Source: Burkholderiales bacterium
Lineage (GTDB): Bacteria > Pseudomonadota > Gammaproteobacteria > Burkholderiales > Burkholderiaceae_C
Length of the DNA: 64,000 nucleotides
NCBI GenBank assembly: GCA_028868305.1
Contig: JAGWUS010000002.1
Location: 62,001-126,000, forward strand
Direction: 5' to 3'
Translations under genes and position numbers: made by a program
The notes under the pieces: model-generated
What the model was told of the DNA's origin: nothing
The model's database searches: none
Seen by the model: only the letters and a program-made list of their open reading frames with translations
In this document: positions 17,783-28,004 of the stretch, one piece after another
Layout of the letters: every line of letters starts with the position of its first letter
Numbering within the stretch: the stretch's first letter is position 1

Positions 17783-17859
17783 TGGTGGTCGTAGGTGGAT
17801 TTGAACCACCGACATCAGCATTATGAATGCTGCGCTCTAACCAGCTGAGCTATACGACC
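17783..17859 (-). tRNA. tRNA-Met (CAT anticodon)
   Basis: Minus-strand 77-nt cloverleaf including encoded CCA. The acceptor stem GGTCGTA pairs with TACGACC, the D-arm is AGCTCAGCTGGTTAGAGC, the anticodon loop TTCATAA carries CAT, and the T-arm is GGTGGTTCAAATCCACC. Overall form fits elongator tRNA-Met. An Ile tRNA modified to lysidine also has CAT, and that alternative cannot be fully excluded by eye. Confidence 0.93.
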
Positions 17860-17886
17860 GAAAGACCGACATTATAGCGACTTAAA

Positions 17887-18666
17887 TCACTGGTGCTTGA
17901 AGCTGGCCTGGCGTTTGTTCACAAAAGCGTCCATGCCTTCCTTCTGGTCGGCGGTGGCAAACAACGCGTGGAACAGTCGGCGCTCGAACATGATGCCATC
18001 GGCCAGGGTGCCTTCAAAAGAACGGTTGACCGATTCCTTGGCTGCCATGGTGGCCATTTGCGAGAAGCCGCTGATCATCAGGGCGGCGCCCAGGGTCTCT
18101 TCCATCAATTTGTCCAGTGGCACCACGCGGCTGACCAGTCCGGCGCGTTCGGCCTCGGTGGCGTCCATCATGCGGCCAGTCAGGGCCAGGTCCATGGCCT
18201 TGGATTTGCCGATGGCGCGAGGCAGGCGCTGGGTGCCACCGGCGCCGGGGATGACGCCCAGTTTGATTTCGGGCTGGCCGAAGCGGGCGTTGTCGGCGGC
18301 GATGATGAAGTCGCACATCATGGCGAGCTCGCAGCCGCCACCCAAGGCGAAGCCGCTCACCGCGGCGATGATGGGCTTGCGGACGCTGCGGATGGCTTCC
18401 CAGTTGCGCGTGATGTAGTCGCCCTTGTACACATCGGCAAAGGTGTATGTGGCCATGGCGCCAATGTCGGCACCGGCGGCAAACGCCTTTTCGCTGCCGG
18501 TAATCACCATGCAGCCGATAGCGGGATTCATGTCAAACCCCTTGAGGGCATGGCCCAGTTCGTCCATCAGCTGGTCGTTGAGCGCGTTGAGCTGCTTGGG
18601 GCGGTTGAGCGTGATGATGGCGACCTTGTCGCCTTCGATACGGGTGGTAATGCATTCGTAGTTCAT
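17887..18666 (-). CDS. Short-chain enoyl-CoA hydratase
   Basis: Crotonase-fold hydratase that adds water to trans-2-enoyl-CoA. Both catalytic glutamates of mitochondrial ECH are present: E113 ([14 protein letters not shown]) and E133 ([20 protein letters not shown]). The oxyanion-hole segment is AAGADIGAM. Length 259, normal. It is divergent from a second crotonase-family gene (55 bp away), so the pair may belong to one acyl- or phenylacetyl-CoA oxidation route; that link is inference. Confidence 0.94.
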   Translation of the reverse strand: MNYECITTRIEGDKVAIITLNRPKQLNALNDQLMDELGHALKGFDMNPAIGCMVITGSEKAFAAGADIGAMATYTFADVYKGDYITRNWEAIRSVRKPIIAAVSGFALGGGCELAMMCDFIIAADNARFGQPEIKLGVIPGAGGTQRLPRAIGKSKAMDLALTGRMMDATEAERAGLVSRVVPLDKLMEETLGAALMISGFSQMATMAAKESVNRSFEGTLADGIMFERRLFHALFATADQKEGMDAFVNKRQASFKHQ

Positions 18667-18721
18667 GATGTCCCGGTCTGTAAAAAATGTTCAACCCTCA
18701 CTATAGCGAAGAGGCATACCC

Positions 18722-19528
18722 ATGACGGAATCGACCGCTGAACCAACAGTTCTGTATGCCGAGCACGGCAGCGTAGCGCTGGTCACCCTGAACCGGCCGG
18801 CAGCGCTCAACAGCCTGAGTCCGGCCATGCACCGGGCCCTGTGGGCCGCACTAGACAAGGCGGAGACCAACCCCGCGATACGTGCGCTGGTGCTCACTGG
18901 CGCAGGGCGTGGCTTTTGCGCCGGGGCAGACCTCAATGCAACCGACTTGGCTATCCCCTCAGGCGCTGCGGGCCGTCCCGACCCGGGGGTGGCGATCGAG
19001 AACAACTTCAATCCCACCACGCGGCGTATGCAGAATCTGCGCATGCCGTGTGTGGCCGCCGTCAACGGTGTGGCCGCGGGTGCGGGTGTGTCACTGGCAC
19101 TGGCCTGCGATGTGACGATTGCCGCACCGGGCGCGCGATTTATTCAGGCTTTCAGCAAGATCGGCCTGATTCCCGATGCAGGCAGCAGCTGGTTTATGCC
19201 GCAGCGGCTGGGACTTGCGCGCGCCATGGCATTGGCCATGACCGGCGACGCGCTGGGCGCGCCACAGGCCAAGGAGTGGGGGCTGATCTGGGATGTGGCC
19301 GACGATTGTCTGGCGGCGTCACTGGCCTATGCGCAGCGGCTGGCGGACATGCCCACGTTGGCGCTGGTGGCGACACGGCATTTGCTGCGGGAGTCCACCG
19401 CACGCACCCTGAACCAGCAGCTGGATAAGGAACGCGATACCCAGTCGGCCATGGGCAAGACGAACGACTATGTCGAAGGAGTTACCGCGTTTCGGGAGAA
19501 GCGGCCGGCCCGGTTTTCTGGGTCTTAA
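18722..19528 (+). CDS. Enoyl-CoA hydratase/isomerase family protein (PaaG-like)
   Basis: Crotonase-fold protein of 268 residues. It has the CoA/oxyanion segment GRGFCAGADLN, but the first hydratase glutamate is replaced (GVAAGAGVSLALACD) while an Asp is present in KIGLIPDAGSSW. This pattern matches isomerases such as PaaG rather than hydratases. It ends 4 nt into the convergent M61 peptidase gene. The specific substrate is not certain: phenylacetyl-CoA epoxide or another enoyl-CoA. Confidence 0.88.
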   Translation: MTESTAEPTVLYAEHGSVALVTLNRPAALNSLSPAMHRALWAALDKAETNPAIRALVLTGAGRGFCAGADLNATDLAIPSGAAGRPDPGVAIENNFNPTTRRMQNLRMPCVAAVNGVAAGAGVSLALACDVTIAAPGARFIQAFSKIGLIPDAGSSWFMPQRLGLARAMALAMTGDALGAPQAKEWGLIWDVADDCLAASLAYAQRLADMPTLALVATRHLLRESTARTLNQQLDKERDTQSAMGKTNDYVEGVTAFREKRPARFSGS

Positions 19529-21372
19529 CTACCGTGACCGTTCAGCCACCTGTTTGCGGCGACTGCATCGCGCACCGACAGTCGTATCGACTGGCTGGGT
19601 TTGGGCATGGTGAGTGATAGCGTCATCAGGCGCTTGTCACGGGCCACGGTGGCGCTGATCTTTTTGGCCTTGGCGGTGTAGAGGTTCAGGTCGTCCAGGG
19701 CCTGCATGCGCCAGGGGCCACTTTCTTTTTCTGCTTCCACCGCGATCCATTCGTCTCCCGCGGCAAAGCCGGCTTTTTCGGCCGCACCGTCGCGCAGCAC
19801 CTGCTGGATGAACAGGCCGCCGGATTCCTTGACGCGCAGCCCCAGTTGCTGGGCAATCTGGTCGGGCTCGCGGTTGACCAGCAGGCCGTGGGCTTCCAGC
19901 AGTTCGGCCAGGGGCAGGTCTTTGGTGCTGTGCACCCAGCGGTCCAGGTCTTTGGCGTAGGAGCGGCCGGTCAGGCTTTGCAGCACCGCCAGCAGATCGT
20001 CCTGTGCCATGGGGCCACCGGCGCAGCGGGTCCACAGGGCGCGCATCACATCGTCCAGTGTGGTCTTGCCTTCGCGGCGCAAGGTCAGGTCCAGGCAGAG
20101 TGCCACCAGGGATCCCTTGGTGTAGTAGCTCACAGTGGCGTTGGCGGTGTTTTCGTCCTGGCGGTAGTACTTCACCCAGGCATCAAAACTGGCCTGGGCC
20201 ACGGTCTGCACCAGGCGCCCCGGGGTTTGCTGCACCTGGTTGATGGTTTTGGACAGCAGCTTGAGGTACAGCGCGTTGTCGATCAGCTTGGCGCGGCGCA
20301 GGAGCAGGTCGTCGTAGTAGCTGGTAAAGCCTTCAAAGAACCACAGCAGTTCGGTGTAGTTTTCCTGGGTGTAGTCGTAGCGCGCAAACTCGGCCGGGCG
20401 CAGGCGTTTGACGTTCCAGGTGTGAAAGTATTCGTGGCTGATCAGCCCAAGGAGCGTGGTGTAGCCCTCGGGCTGCTTGTGTGTGGTGGGTACCAGTGTG
20501 GTGCGCACCAGGCGCGGCAGGTCTTTGCGGTTGCAGATCAGGACGGTGGAGTTGCGGTGCTCCAGACCTCCATAGCCATCATGCACCGCATTCAGGACGA
20601 ACAGGTAGCTTTGGAAGGGAATTGCCGCCTGGCCCCCGTCCTGCTTGCGCAAGTTGCTCTGTTTTTTGTAGTGCTTGCCATGCCAGAAGCGGATCTCTTC
20701 TTCGCAGATGGCCTGGGTGTCCTTGAGCAGTTGTGCGCCATCAAAGCTCGGTGGAGCGCCAGCCACGACGAAGCGGTGCGGTACACCACACGCCTCAAAG
20801 CTTCCCACCCAGAAGTCGCCCAGTTCCACCGGGCAGTCGGCCAGCATGTCGTAGTGGTCGGCTGCGTAGCGGCCAAAGCCCTGTTTGTCGACGCGCACGG
20901 CCGGGAGTCCGGTGGCTACCTTCCAGTGGGGCATCGCGGCGCATGCGAGCAGGTCCACCGTATGCGGCTGTTCCTGCTGGCCTTCGACCATGAGGAACAG
21001 GCTGGTGCCGTTGAAAAAGCCGCGTGTGGCGTCCAGCCAGGCGGTGCGCACCGAGTTGTCAAAGGCGTACACCTCGTACTGCAACTCCAGTGGCGCATCG
21101 GCCGTGCAATCCAGCAGCCATCGGGCCTTGGTCAATTGTTGGGTTGATACAGGCCGACCGGATTGGCGGGCGCGCAGGTTTTGCAGGTTCTTGGCGAATT
21201 CGCGGACCAGGTAACTGCCCGGAATCCATGCCGGCAACTGCACGTGCTGCTGCGCAGCCGGGTTGGCAATGGTCAGCGTGACGTGAAACAGGTGCGCATG
21301 CAGGTCGGCCAATTCCACACGGTAGGCAATGCCCGCAACGCGGGCCCCAGCCGCGGCCTTGGCGCGCGTCAT
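19525..21372 (-). CDS. M61-family metallopeptidase with PDZ domain
   Basis: Glycyl-aminopeptidase-like zinc protease, 615 residues. A beta-rich N-terminal domain is followed by the thermolysin-like catalytic domain with the zinc motif HEYFHTWNVKRLRP (HExxH) and a downstream glutamate region (ELLWFFEGFTSYYDD). A PDZ domain is near residues 505-590 (GGLFIQQVLRDGAAEKAGF). There is no clear signal peptide. Third gene of ubiH-dsbC-M61, joined by 4-nt overlaps. Natural substrate unknown. Confidence 0.9.
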   Translation of the reverse strand: MTRAKAAAGARVAGIAYRVELADLHAHLFHVTLTIANPAAQQHVQLPAWIPGSYLVREFAKNLQNLRARQSGRPVSTQQLTKARWLLDCTADAPLELQYEVYAFDNSVRTAWLDATRGFFNGTSLFLMVEGQQEQPHTVDLLACAAMPHWKVATGLPAVRVDKQGFGRYAADHYDMLADCPVELGDFWVGSFEACGVPHRFVVAGAPPSFDGAQLLKDTQAICEEEIRFWHGKHYKKQSNLRKQDGGQAAIPFQSYLFVLNAVHDGYGGLEHRNSTVLICNRKDLPRLVRTTLVPTTHKQPEGYTTLLGLISHEYFHTWNVKRLRPAEFARYDYTQENYTELLWFFEGFTSYYDDLLLRRAKLIDNALYLKLLSKTINQVQQTPGRLVQTVAQASFDAWVKYYRQDENTANATVSYYTKGSLVALCLDLTLRREGKTTLDDVMRALWTRCAGGPMAQDDLLAVLQSLTGRSYAKDLDRWVHSTKDLPLAELLEAHGLLVNREPDQIAQQLGLRVKESGGLFIQQVLRDGAAEKAGFAAGDEWIAVEAEKESGPWRMQALDDLNLYTAKAKKISATVARDKRLMTLSLTMPKPSQSIRLSVRDAVAANRWLNGHGS

Positions 21373-22097
21373 GACTTGGCTTCAGCCAGGTGCTTTTCGA
21401 CCTGTTTGGCGTCAATCGCTCCGGGTACCCGGACACCGTTGATGAACACCAGCGTGGGTGTGCCGGTGATCTTAAAGTTGCGGCCCAACTCCACATTGCG
21501 GGTCAGGGCACTGGTGTCGCACATGGCAGATGCAGTGGGTGGCAGGCTGTCGCGCACCATCCAGTCCTGCCAGGCCTGACCCTTGTCTTTGGCACACCAG
21601 ATCGCTTTGGATTTTTCTGTCGAGTCAGCGCTCAGGATGGGGTAGAGGAACATGTGGATGGTGACGTTGTCCACCTTCTGCAAATCGCGCTCGAAGCGCT
21701 TGCAATAGCCGCAGTTGGGGTCTTCAAACACCGCCATTTTGCGTTGACCGTTGCCGCGCACGATGGTGAAAGCATCCTTGAAGGGTAGGCTGTCGAATTT
21801 GATGGCCGTGAGTTTGTCGACGCGTTCTTCGGTCAGGTTGCGGCGGCTGCGAATGTCGATGATGCTGCCCTGAATCAGGTAGTTGCCCTGGGCATCGGAG
21901 TAATAGATATCTGTGCCGTTGACCCGCACTTCGTACAGGCCAGGAATCACGCTTTTATTGATTTCATCAATGGCCTTGAGCTGTGGCACGCGCTCGGCAA
22001 TGTTTTTGCGGATGGTGGCTTCCTGAGCAAGCGCGCCAAGCGCGGTTAGCGCCAGAGCGCTGGCCAGGGCGGTGGAAATAAAGGTTCGCTGAATCAT
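21369..22097 (-). CDS. dsbC: DsbC, periplasmic disulfide isomerase
   Basis: Reshuffles wrong disulfides in the periplasm with DsbD as electron donor. The start ATG at 22095-22097 gives MIQRTFISTALASALALTAL, a signal peptide ending near ALAQ. The N-terminal dimerisation domain is followed by a thioredoxin fold with active site PNCGYCKRF and the cis-Pro loop (ITGTPTLVFINGVRVPG). 242 residues, usual length. The start overlaps the ubiH stop (ATGA). Confidence 0.95.
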   Translation of the reverse strand: MIQRTFISTALASALALTALGALAQEATIRKNIAERVPQLKAIDEINKSVIPGLYEVRVNGTDIYYSDAQGNYLIQGSIIDIRSRRNLTEERVDKLTAIKFDSLPFKDAFTIVRGNGQRKMAVFEDPNCGYCKRFERDLQKVDNVTIHMFLYPILSADSTEKSKAIWCAKDKGQAWQDWMVRDSLPPTASAMCDTSALTRNVELGRNFKITGTPTLVFINGVRVPGAIDAKQVEKHLAEAKS

Positions 22098-23245
22098 GTA
22101 ATTGCCTTGCTTGAGGAGGAGGGGGTGGATGCGGCTGTGCCCATGGCACGGCGCGCCACCCATTGCTTGAGGGGGCCGCTGATTTCAAAACCGTTCATGC
22201 CCAGATTGCGCAGGGTTTGCAGGGCGGGATGGGTGTGGACGAAGAGGCGCTGCAGCACATCGCCGGCGTTACCCACCATGGCGAATTCGGCTTTGCGGGC
22301 CCGTTCGTACTGGCGTAACAATTTGGGGTCGCCGACGCTGCGCCAGTAGGGGCGGGTGTCCAGTATCCGCACCAGTTCGGCCACATCGCCCAGGCCCAGA
22401 TTCAGCCCCTGGCCGGCCAGCGGGTGCACATTGTGGGCGACATCACCGGCCAGCACCCAGGCGCCATGGGCATTGCTGCCGCTCCAGCGGTGGGCCTGCG
22501 CCTGCTGCAGTGCCCACACATTGCGTTCGCCAGTCAGTGTCAGGGTGCCCAAAGCGCCGTGGCTGGCGACTTCCAGTGCCTGGCAAAAGGAGGTGGGTTC
22601 AAGGTTTTTCAATTCAGCGGCCCGTTCAGGACTGACAGACCACACCAGCGCGCACAAGTTCCCTTGCGCGCCGTCCAAGGGCAGAAAAGCCAGAATTTCA
22701 CCATTGCTGAACCATTGACGCGCCACCTGCTGGTGGGGCTGGGAGCAGGCAATGCGCGCCGCCAGCGCCGACTGACCGTAGGGGGTGATTTCAAAGTCCA
22801 CACCAAATTCAGCACGCGTCTGGCTGGCACGCCCTTCGCACACCACGGTAAGCGCTGCGTTTACTGGGGCATCGACCATTTCAATCAGTGGCTGAAAGCG
22901 CACGGCCTCGGCCAGGCGGGCTTCCAGTGGTGGCACGTCCACAATCCAGTTGAGTGCGAGCACACCCTGCTGTGCAGCAGAAAAAGTGACTTCGCCGCGG
23001 TCGTCACCATGCACCTGCATGGACAGCACTGGCGTGGCGTGGTGCTCGTCGGGCCAGCAGCGTATCGAATCGAGCAGTGCTTTAGAGGGCTGGCTCAGCG
23101 CGTAGGCCCGCACATCGCTATGACCGGGTGCCGTTTGCAGGGGTTTGGTAAGTGCTACGCGCAGGCGTTTGGCGGCCAGTTGCAGCGCCAGTGTGCGCCC
23201 GACAATGCCGGCGCCACGGATACAGACATCAAAGGAGGTTGCCAT
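22094..23245 (-). CDS. UbiH/UbiF-type FAD-dependent ubiquinone biosynthesis hydroxylase
   Basis: Flavoprotein monooxygenase of the UbiH/UbiF/VisC family that hydroxylates the ubiquinone ring. From ATG 23243-23245 (MATSFDVCIRGAGIVGRTLA) it has the N-terminal dinucleotide fold GAGIVG, and the second FAD motif GDVAHNVHPLAGQGLNLGLG. 383 residues. A longer frame to 23749 is antisense to ychF and is rejected. Which ring position it modifies cannot be decided. First gene of the ubiH-dsbC-M61 run, divergent from ychF. Confidence 0.92.
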   Translation of the reverse strand: MATSFDVCIRGAGIVGRTLALQLAAKRLRVALTKPLQTAPGHSDVRAYALSQPSKALLDSIRCWPDEHHATPVLSMQVHGDDRGEVTFSAAQQGVLALNWIVDVPPLEARLAEAVRFQPLIEMVDAPVNAALTVVCEGRASQTRAEFGVDFEITPYGQSALAARIACSQPHQQVARQWFSNGEILAFLPLDGAQGNLCALVWSVSPERAAELKNLEPTSFCQALEVASHGALGTLTLTGERNVWALQQAQAHRWSGSNAHGAWVLAGDVAHNVHPLAGQGLNLGLGDVAELVRILDTRPYWRSVGDPKLLRQYERARKAEFAMVGNAGDVLQRLFVHTHPALQTLRNLGMNGFEISGPLKQWVARRAMGTAASTPSSSSKAIT

Positions 23246-23314
23246 CCACGGATTGTAGAAGGGGCCGCCAAATGCGTACTCATTACAATTGATGCCTGAT
23301 TTGTAAGGATTTCC

Positions 23315-24406
23315 ATGAGTTTGAAGTGCGGCATCGTTGGCTTGCCCAACGTCGGCAAAAGTACCCTGTTCAACGCCCTGACCAAGGCCGGCATTGCTGC
23401 CGAGAACTATCCCTTCTGCACCATTGAGCCCAATGTGGGCATCGTCGAGGTGCCCGATCCGCGCATGGCGCAGCTGGCCGACATCGTCAAGCCCGAGCGC
23501 ATGGTGCCTGCTGTGGTCGAGTTTGTGGATATCGCGGGCCTCGTGGCCGGCGCCAGTACGGGCGAAGGCCTGGGCAACAAGTTCCTGGCCCATATCCGCG
23601 AGACCGATGCCACCATCAATGTGGTGCGCTGTTTTGAAGACGACAACGTGATCCACGTGGCCGGCAAGGTCGACCCGATTGCCGACATTGAAGTGATTCA
23701 GACCGAGTTGTGTCTGGCCGACCTGGGGGCGGTGGAAAAAGCCCTGCACCGCGTGACCAAGACCGCACGTTCTGGCGACAAGGAATCCATCAAGCTGGTG
23801 GCTATTCTGGAAAAGTGCCAGGCTGCGCTGAACGAGGCCAAGCCGGTGCGTTCACTCGACTTCACCAAGGAAGAATTGCCGCTACTGCAACAGTTTTTCC
23901 TGATCACCGCCAAGCCTGCCATGTTTGTGGCCAATGTGTCCGAAAACGGTTTTGAAAACAACCCGCTGCTGGACCGTTTGAAGGCTTTTGCCGCTGCGCA
24001 AAAAGCACCCGTGGTGGCCATCTGTGCCAAGCTTGAAGCCGAGATGTCGGAGATGAGCGACGAAGACCGACAGATGTTCCTCGAAGAACTCGGCCAGACC
24101 GAGCCAGGCCTGAACCGCCTCATCCGTGCGGCCTACAAGTTGCTGGGTCTGCAAACCTACTTCACCGCCGGCGTGAAGGAAGTGCGCGCCTGGACCATCC
24201 ACGTCGGCGACACCGGACCGCAGGCTGCGGGTGTGATCCACACCGACTTCGAGAAGGGCTACATCCGCGCCCAGACCATCGCCTTTGACGACTTCATCAC
24301 CTACAAGGGCGAGCAGGGTGCCAAGGATGCCGGCAAGATGCGCGCTGAAGGCAAGGACTATGTCGTCAAGGATGGCGACGTGATGAACTTCCTGTTCAGC
24401 TCCTGA
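23315..24406 (+). CDS. ychF: YchF/Obg-like ATPase
   Basis: Ribosome-associated, redox-responsive ATPase of the OBG family. G1 is [14 protein letters not shown]; the switch region includes [20 protein letters not shown] is G3, and a C-terminal TGS domain begins about residue 280 ([15 protein letters not shown]). Length 363 is exactly typical. No operon partner; a dispersed repeat follows. Confidence 0.97.
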   Translation: MSLKCGIVGLPNVGKSTLFNALTKAGIAAENYPFCTIEPNVGIVEVPDPRMAQLADIVKPERMVPAVVEFVDIAGLVAGASTGEGLGNKFLAHIRETDATINVVRCFEDDNVIHVAGKVDPIADIEVIQTELCLADLGAVEKALHRVTKTARSGDKESIKLVAILEKCQAALNEAKPVRSLDFTKEELPLLQQFFLITAKPAMFVANVSENGFENNPLLDRLKAFAAAQKAPVVAICAKLEAEMSEMSDEDRQMFLEELGQTEPGLNRLIRAAYKLLGLQTYFTAGVKEVRAWTIHVGDTGPQAAGVIHTDFEKGYIRAQTIAFDDFITYKGEQGAKDAGKMRAEGKDYVVKDGDVMNFLFSS

Positions 24407-24434
24407 TGCTCTGGATGTAAGAAAAATATGGCTG

Positions 24435-24478
24435 CAGTCCGCACAGGGGTAGCACAACCAGCTATCTAAAACATAGCA
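24435..24478. repeat. Dispersed intergenic repeat, copy 4
   Basis: AGTCCGCACAGGGGTAGC, then AGCTATCTAAAACATAGC. It lies between convergent ychF and YqaA and overlaps the last codons of YqaA (ends 24466). Same family as copies 1-3 and 5. Confidence 0.55.
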
Positions 24479-24939
24479 GAAATGCCGATCAACCCGCTGG
24501 TCATCACGACGTAACGCGCAAACTTGCCGATGGCCATATAGAACAGGCAGGGCCAGAAGGGCAGCTTGAGCCAGCCGGCCACTGCGCACAGCGGGTCTCC
24601 CACGGCCGGCAGCCAGGCCAGCAGGCAGGCCTTGGGTCCCAGTTTTTGCAGCCAGTCCAGCACCTTCATGTGGTGTCGGGAGTGGCTGTATTTGTCGGCA
24701 ACCCGGTGTGCGCCATAGCCCATCCACCAATCCACCGCGCCTCCGAGGGTGTTACCCGCGGTGGCCACCAGAATGACTGGCCAGAACAGGTGCGGGTTGA
24801 GCTGGACCAGGCTAAACACCACTGGCTCGGAACCCAGGGGGATCAGCGTGGCCGAAATAAACGACACCACAAACACGGTGCTGAGGCTGTATTGGGGCAG
24901 GGCCAGAAGGTCCAGAAGTTGGTGAATCCAGTCGGGCAT
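24466..24939 (-). CDS. YqaA/DedA-like membrane protein
   Basis: Polytopic membrane protein (157 residues from MPDWIHQLLDLLALPQYS at 24937-24939; an upstream start at 25023 would add 28 residues overlapping the dusB promoter region). It has SNARE-associated/DedA-type helices with the family block GAVDWWMGYG and LPAVGDPLCAVAGW. YqaA proteins are DedA relatives of unsettled function, thought to be lipid scramblases or transporters. Divergent from dusB. Confidence 0.85.
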   Translation of the reverse strand: MPDWIHQLLDLLALPQYSLSTVFVVSFISATLIPLGSEPVVFSLVQLNPHLFWPVILVATAGNTLGGAVDWWMGYGAHRVADKYSHSRHHMKVLDWLQKLGPKACLLAWLPAVGDPLCAVAGWLKLPFWPCLFYMAIGKFARYVVMTSGLIGISAMF

Positions 24940-25046
24940 ACCGCGCAGTGTATGGCCATTCCAATTGCTGAAAGTTTGAGCAGTTAGAATCGAGTCCGGC
25001 TTCTGCCCCACCGCAATATCCATCCCCGTCTCTTCTTCAATAGCTC

Positions 25047-26093
25047 ATGCACATCGGTCAGTTCGCTTTGGCGAATCCTCTGTTTGTCGCACCCATGGCG
25101 GGTGTGACGGACCGGCCGTTTCGCCAGTTGTGCAAGACGCTGGGTGCGGGCTACGCGGTGAGCGAGATGGTCACGTCCCGGCCTGACCTGTGGAACAGTC
25201 TCAAGACCTCGCGCCGTGCCAACCATGACGGTGAGCCCGGCCCCATTGCGGTGCAGATTGCCGGCACCGAAGCACAGATGATGGCCGACGCCGCTGCCTA
25301 CAACATCGACCGTGGCGCACAGATCATCGATATCAACATGGGTTGCCCCGCCAAGAAGGTGTGCAACAAGTGGGCCGGTTCTGCGCTAATGCAGGACGAG
25401 CAGTTGGCCATAGGAATTGTGGAAGCTGTGGTGAAGGCGTGCGCACCGCGCAATGTGCCGGTCACGCTGAAGATGCGCACTGGCTGGTGCCAGGCAGAAA
25501 AGAACGCTGTCGTACTGGCCCGCGCAGCCGAGGCTGTGGGGGTGCAGATGGTGACGGTGCATGGCCGCACCCGCGAGCAGGGCTATAAGGGGGCTGCTGA
25601 ATACGACACCATTGCAGCGGTCAAGGCGGCACTGTCCATTCCGGTGGTGGCCAACGGCGACATTACCACTCCCGAGAAAGCGCGCCAGGTGCTGCAGGCG
25701 ACGGGTGCAGACGCCATCATGGTGGGCCGCGCGGCGCAGGGCCGGCCCTGGATATTTCGCGAGATCGCGCATTACCTGGCCACAGGCAGTCATCTCGCAC
25801 CGCCCCTGGTGAGCGAGGTCAAGCGCCTGCTGGTGGAACACCTTTACGATCACTACAGTCTGTATGACGAGTTCATTGGCGTGCGTTCCGCGCGCAAGCA
25901 CATTGGCTGGTATGTGCGTGAATTGCCCGGGGGGGAGGATTTCCGCATGGAGATGAATCTGCTGGAAGACAGTACCGCCCAGGTAGCTGCAGTTGAACGG
26001 TTTATGGACACGCTGAACGAAAAGATGGACCGCATTCCCGCAACTGCGGCGAGAGGCGAACAGAGACATGACACGATGGAAATGACCGTATGA
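25047..26093 (+). CDS. dusB: tRNA-dihydrouridine synthase B
   Basis: FMN-dependent enzyme that reduces uridine at position 17 of tRNA. TIM-barrel signature NPLFVAPMAGVTDRPFR, active-site cysteine in NMGCPAKKVCNKWAGSALM, and phosphate-binding block ATGADAIMVGRAAQGRPWIF. 348 residues. The stop overlaps the fis start by 4 nt (ATGA), the same dusB-fis order as in many proteobacteria. Confidence 0.96.
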   Translation: MHIGQFALANPLFVAPMAGVTDRPFRQLCKTLGAGYAVSEMVTSRPDLWNSLKTSRRANHDGEPGPIAVQIAGTEAQMMADAAAYNIDRGAQIIDINMGCPAKKVCNKWAGSALMQDEQLAIGIVEAVVKACAPRNVPVTLKMRTGWCQAEKNAVVLARAAEAVGVQMVTVHGRTREQGYKGAAEYDTIAAVKAALSIPVVANGDITTPEKARQVLQATGADAIMVGRAAQGRPWIFREIAHYLATGSHLAPPLVSEVKRLLVEHLYDHYSLYDEFIGVRSARKHIGWYVRELPGGEDFRMEMNLLEDSTAQVAAVERFMDTLNEKMDRIPATAARGEQRHDTMEMTV

Positions 26094-26326
26094 GCAAGAA
26101 GCACATAGAAGAGTGCGTACGCACCAGCCTGGAAGGCTATTTCAAGGACCTGCGCGGTACCGAGCCCGATGGCATGCACGACATGATCGTGCGCGTGGTA
26201 GAAAAGCCGCTGCTCGAAGTAGTCATGCACCACGCCGAACACAACCAGTCCCGTGCCGCGCAATGGCTGGGTCTGAACCGCAACACGCTGCGCAAGAAAC
26301 TGCTCGAACATAAATTGATTGACTGA
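26090..26326 (+). CDS. fis: Fis-family DNA-binding protein
   Basis: Nucleoid-associated regulator of 78 residues. The C-terminal HTH is HNQSRAAQWLGLNRNTLRKK, typical of betaproteobacterial Fis, which lacks the longer N-terminal beta hairpin of the enterobacterial protein. It is co-transcribed with dusB; purH follows 59 bp later and may share the transcript. Confidence 0.95.
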   Translation: MSKKHIEECVRTSLEGYFKDLRGTEPDGMHDMIVRVVEKPLLEVVMHHAEHNQSRAAQWLGLNRNTLRKKLLEHKLID

Positions 26327-26385
26327 ACGGTTCCGTCTGCGAACCCAGCGACGTTTCCTCTTTTTAACTCGGTCCTCCCACTCCT

Positions 26386-27984
26386 ATGAACGCACTACTT
26401 TCTGTTTCGGATAAAACCGGCATCGTCGAACTCGCCCAGGCGCTGCATGCGCAAGGCATCAAGCTGCTCTCCACCGGCGGCACTGCCAAGTTGCTGGCTG
26501 AAAAAGGCTTGCCAGTGACGGAGGTGGCTGACATGACAGGCTTCCCCGAAATGCTGGATGGTCGCGTCAAGACTCTGCATCCGCGTGTGCATGGCGGCCT
26601 GCTGGCACGCCGTGACTTCCCCGAGCACATGGCTGCACTGGCCGAGCACAAGATCGACACCATCGACGTGCTGGTTGTCAATCTGTACCCATTCGAGGCC
26701 ACCGTGGCCAAGGCCGGCTGCACGCTGGAAGATGCCATCGAGAACATCGACATCGGTGGCCCGGCCATGGTGCGCAGCGCCGCCAAGAACTGGAAGGATG
26801 TGGCGGTGCTGACCGATGCGTCGCAATACGATACCGTTATTGCCGAACTCAAAGCCAACGGCAAAGTGTCTGACAAGACCAAGTTCGCATTGAGCGTGGC
26901 CGCCTTCAACCGCATCAGCCAGTACGACGGCGCCATCAGCGACTACCTGAGCGCAGTGCAGGTGGGTGCCGAGGTGCCCGCGGGCAATGTCGCCCCCAAG
27001 CTTGATCTGTTCCCCGGCCAGAGCAACGGCCGTTTTGTGAAGGTGCAGGACCTGCGTTACGGCGAGAACTCGCACCAGAGTGCTGCGCTGTACCGTGACC
27101 TCTACCCCGCGCCCGGCTCCCTGGTGACCGCCAAGCAGTTGCAGGGCAAGGAACTCTCCTACAACAACATCGCCGACGCCGATGCGGCCTGGGAGTGTGT
27201 GAAGAGCTTCAAGACGCCGGCCTGCGTCATCGTCAAGCACGCCAACCCTTGCGGCGTGGCCGTGGGTGCCAATGCGTTGGAGTCCTACAGCAAGGCCTTT
27301 CAGACCGACCCCACCAGCGCGTTTGGCGGCATCATCGCGCTGAACACCGAACTGGACGAAGCGGCGGCCCAGCAAATTTCCAAGCAGTTTGTGGAAGTGC
27401 TGATGGCTCCCAGCTTTACCCCTGCGGCGCTGGAAGTGTTCAAGACCAAGGTGAATGTGCGCATCCTGCAGATTGCCTTGCCCAAGGGTGGAAAGTCCGA
27501 TTGGGACAATGGCCGCAACGCCATGGACATGAAGCGCATTGGCTCCGGCATCCTGCTGCAAACCGCCGACAACCACGAACTGACGCTGGCCGACCTGAAG
27601 GTGGTGACCACCAAGCAGCCGACCCAGGACGAGCTGAACGACCTGCTGTTTGCCTGGACCGTGGCCAAGTTCGTCAAGAGCAATGCCATCGTCTTCTGCA
27701 CGAACGGAATGACCATGGGCGTGGGCGCTGGCCAGATGAGCCGCCTGGACTCGGCCCGCATTGCCAGCATCAAGGCCGGCCACGCCAATCTGTCCTTAGC
27801 CGGAACGGTCGTCGCCAGCGACGCCTTCTTCCCGTTCCGCGACGGCCTGGACGTGGTGGTCGATGCGGGTGCCACCTGCATCATCCAGCCCGGCGGCTCC
27901 ATGCGCGACGACGAGGTGATCGCCGCCGCCAATGAACGTGGCGTAGCCATGGTGTTCAGCGGCGTGCGCCACTTCCGGCACTAA
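26386..27984 (+). CDS. purH: PurH, AICAR transformylase/IMP cyclohydrolase
   Basis: Bifunctional enzyme for the last two steps of IMP synthesis. The N-terminal MGS-like cyclohydrolase domain (about 1-195; [26 protein letters not shown]) is joined to the C-terminal transformylase domain ([22 protein letters not shown]). 532 residues, standard. An intergenic repeat follows the stop. Confidence 0.98.
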   Translation: MNALLSVSDKTGIVELAQALHAQGIKLLSTGGTAKLLAEKGLPVTEVADMTGFPEMLDGRVKTLHPRVHGGLLARRDFPEHMAALAEHKIDTIDVLVVNLYPFEATVAKAGCTLEDAIENIDIGGPAMVRSAAKNWKDVAVLTDASQYDTVIAELKANGKVSDKTKFALSVAAFNRISQYDGAISDYLSAVQVGAEVPAGNVAPKLDLFPGQSNGRFVKVQDLRYGENSHQSAALYRDLYPAPGSLVTAKQLQGKELSYNNIADADAAWECVKSFKTPACVIVKHANPCGVAVGANALESYSKAFQTDPTSAFGGIIALNTELDEAAAQQISKQFVEVLMAPSFTPAALEVFKTKVNVRILQIALPKGGKSDWDNGRNAMDMKRIGSGILLQTADNHELTLADLKVVTTKQPTQDELNDLLFAWTVAKFVKSNAIVFCTNGMTMGVGAGQMSRLDSARIASIKAGHANLSLAGTVVASDAFFPFRDGLDVVVDAGATCIIQPGGSMRDDEVIAAANERGVAMVFSGVRHFRH

Positions 27985-28004
27985 ATTTTAGGATTTTTTG
28001 GCCT

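Noticed and set aside
19846-21147. 433-residue open frame opposite the M61 peptidase
   Set aside because: Antisense shadow; the peptidase motifs are intact on the minus strand.
23246-23749. N-terminal extension of the ubiH frame
   Set aside because: It is antisense to ychF; family alignment starts at MATSFDV.
26395-27783. 462-residue open frame opposite purH
   Set aside because: Composition (Gly/His/Gln-rich) matches antisense of a GC-rich gene; purH is unmistakable on the plus strand.
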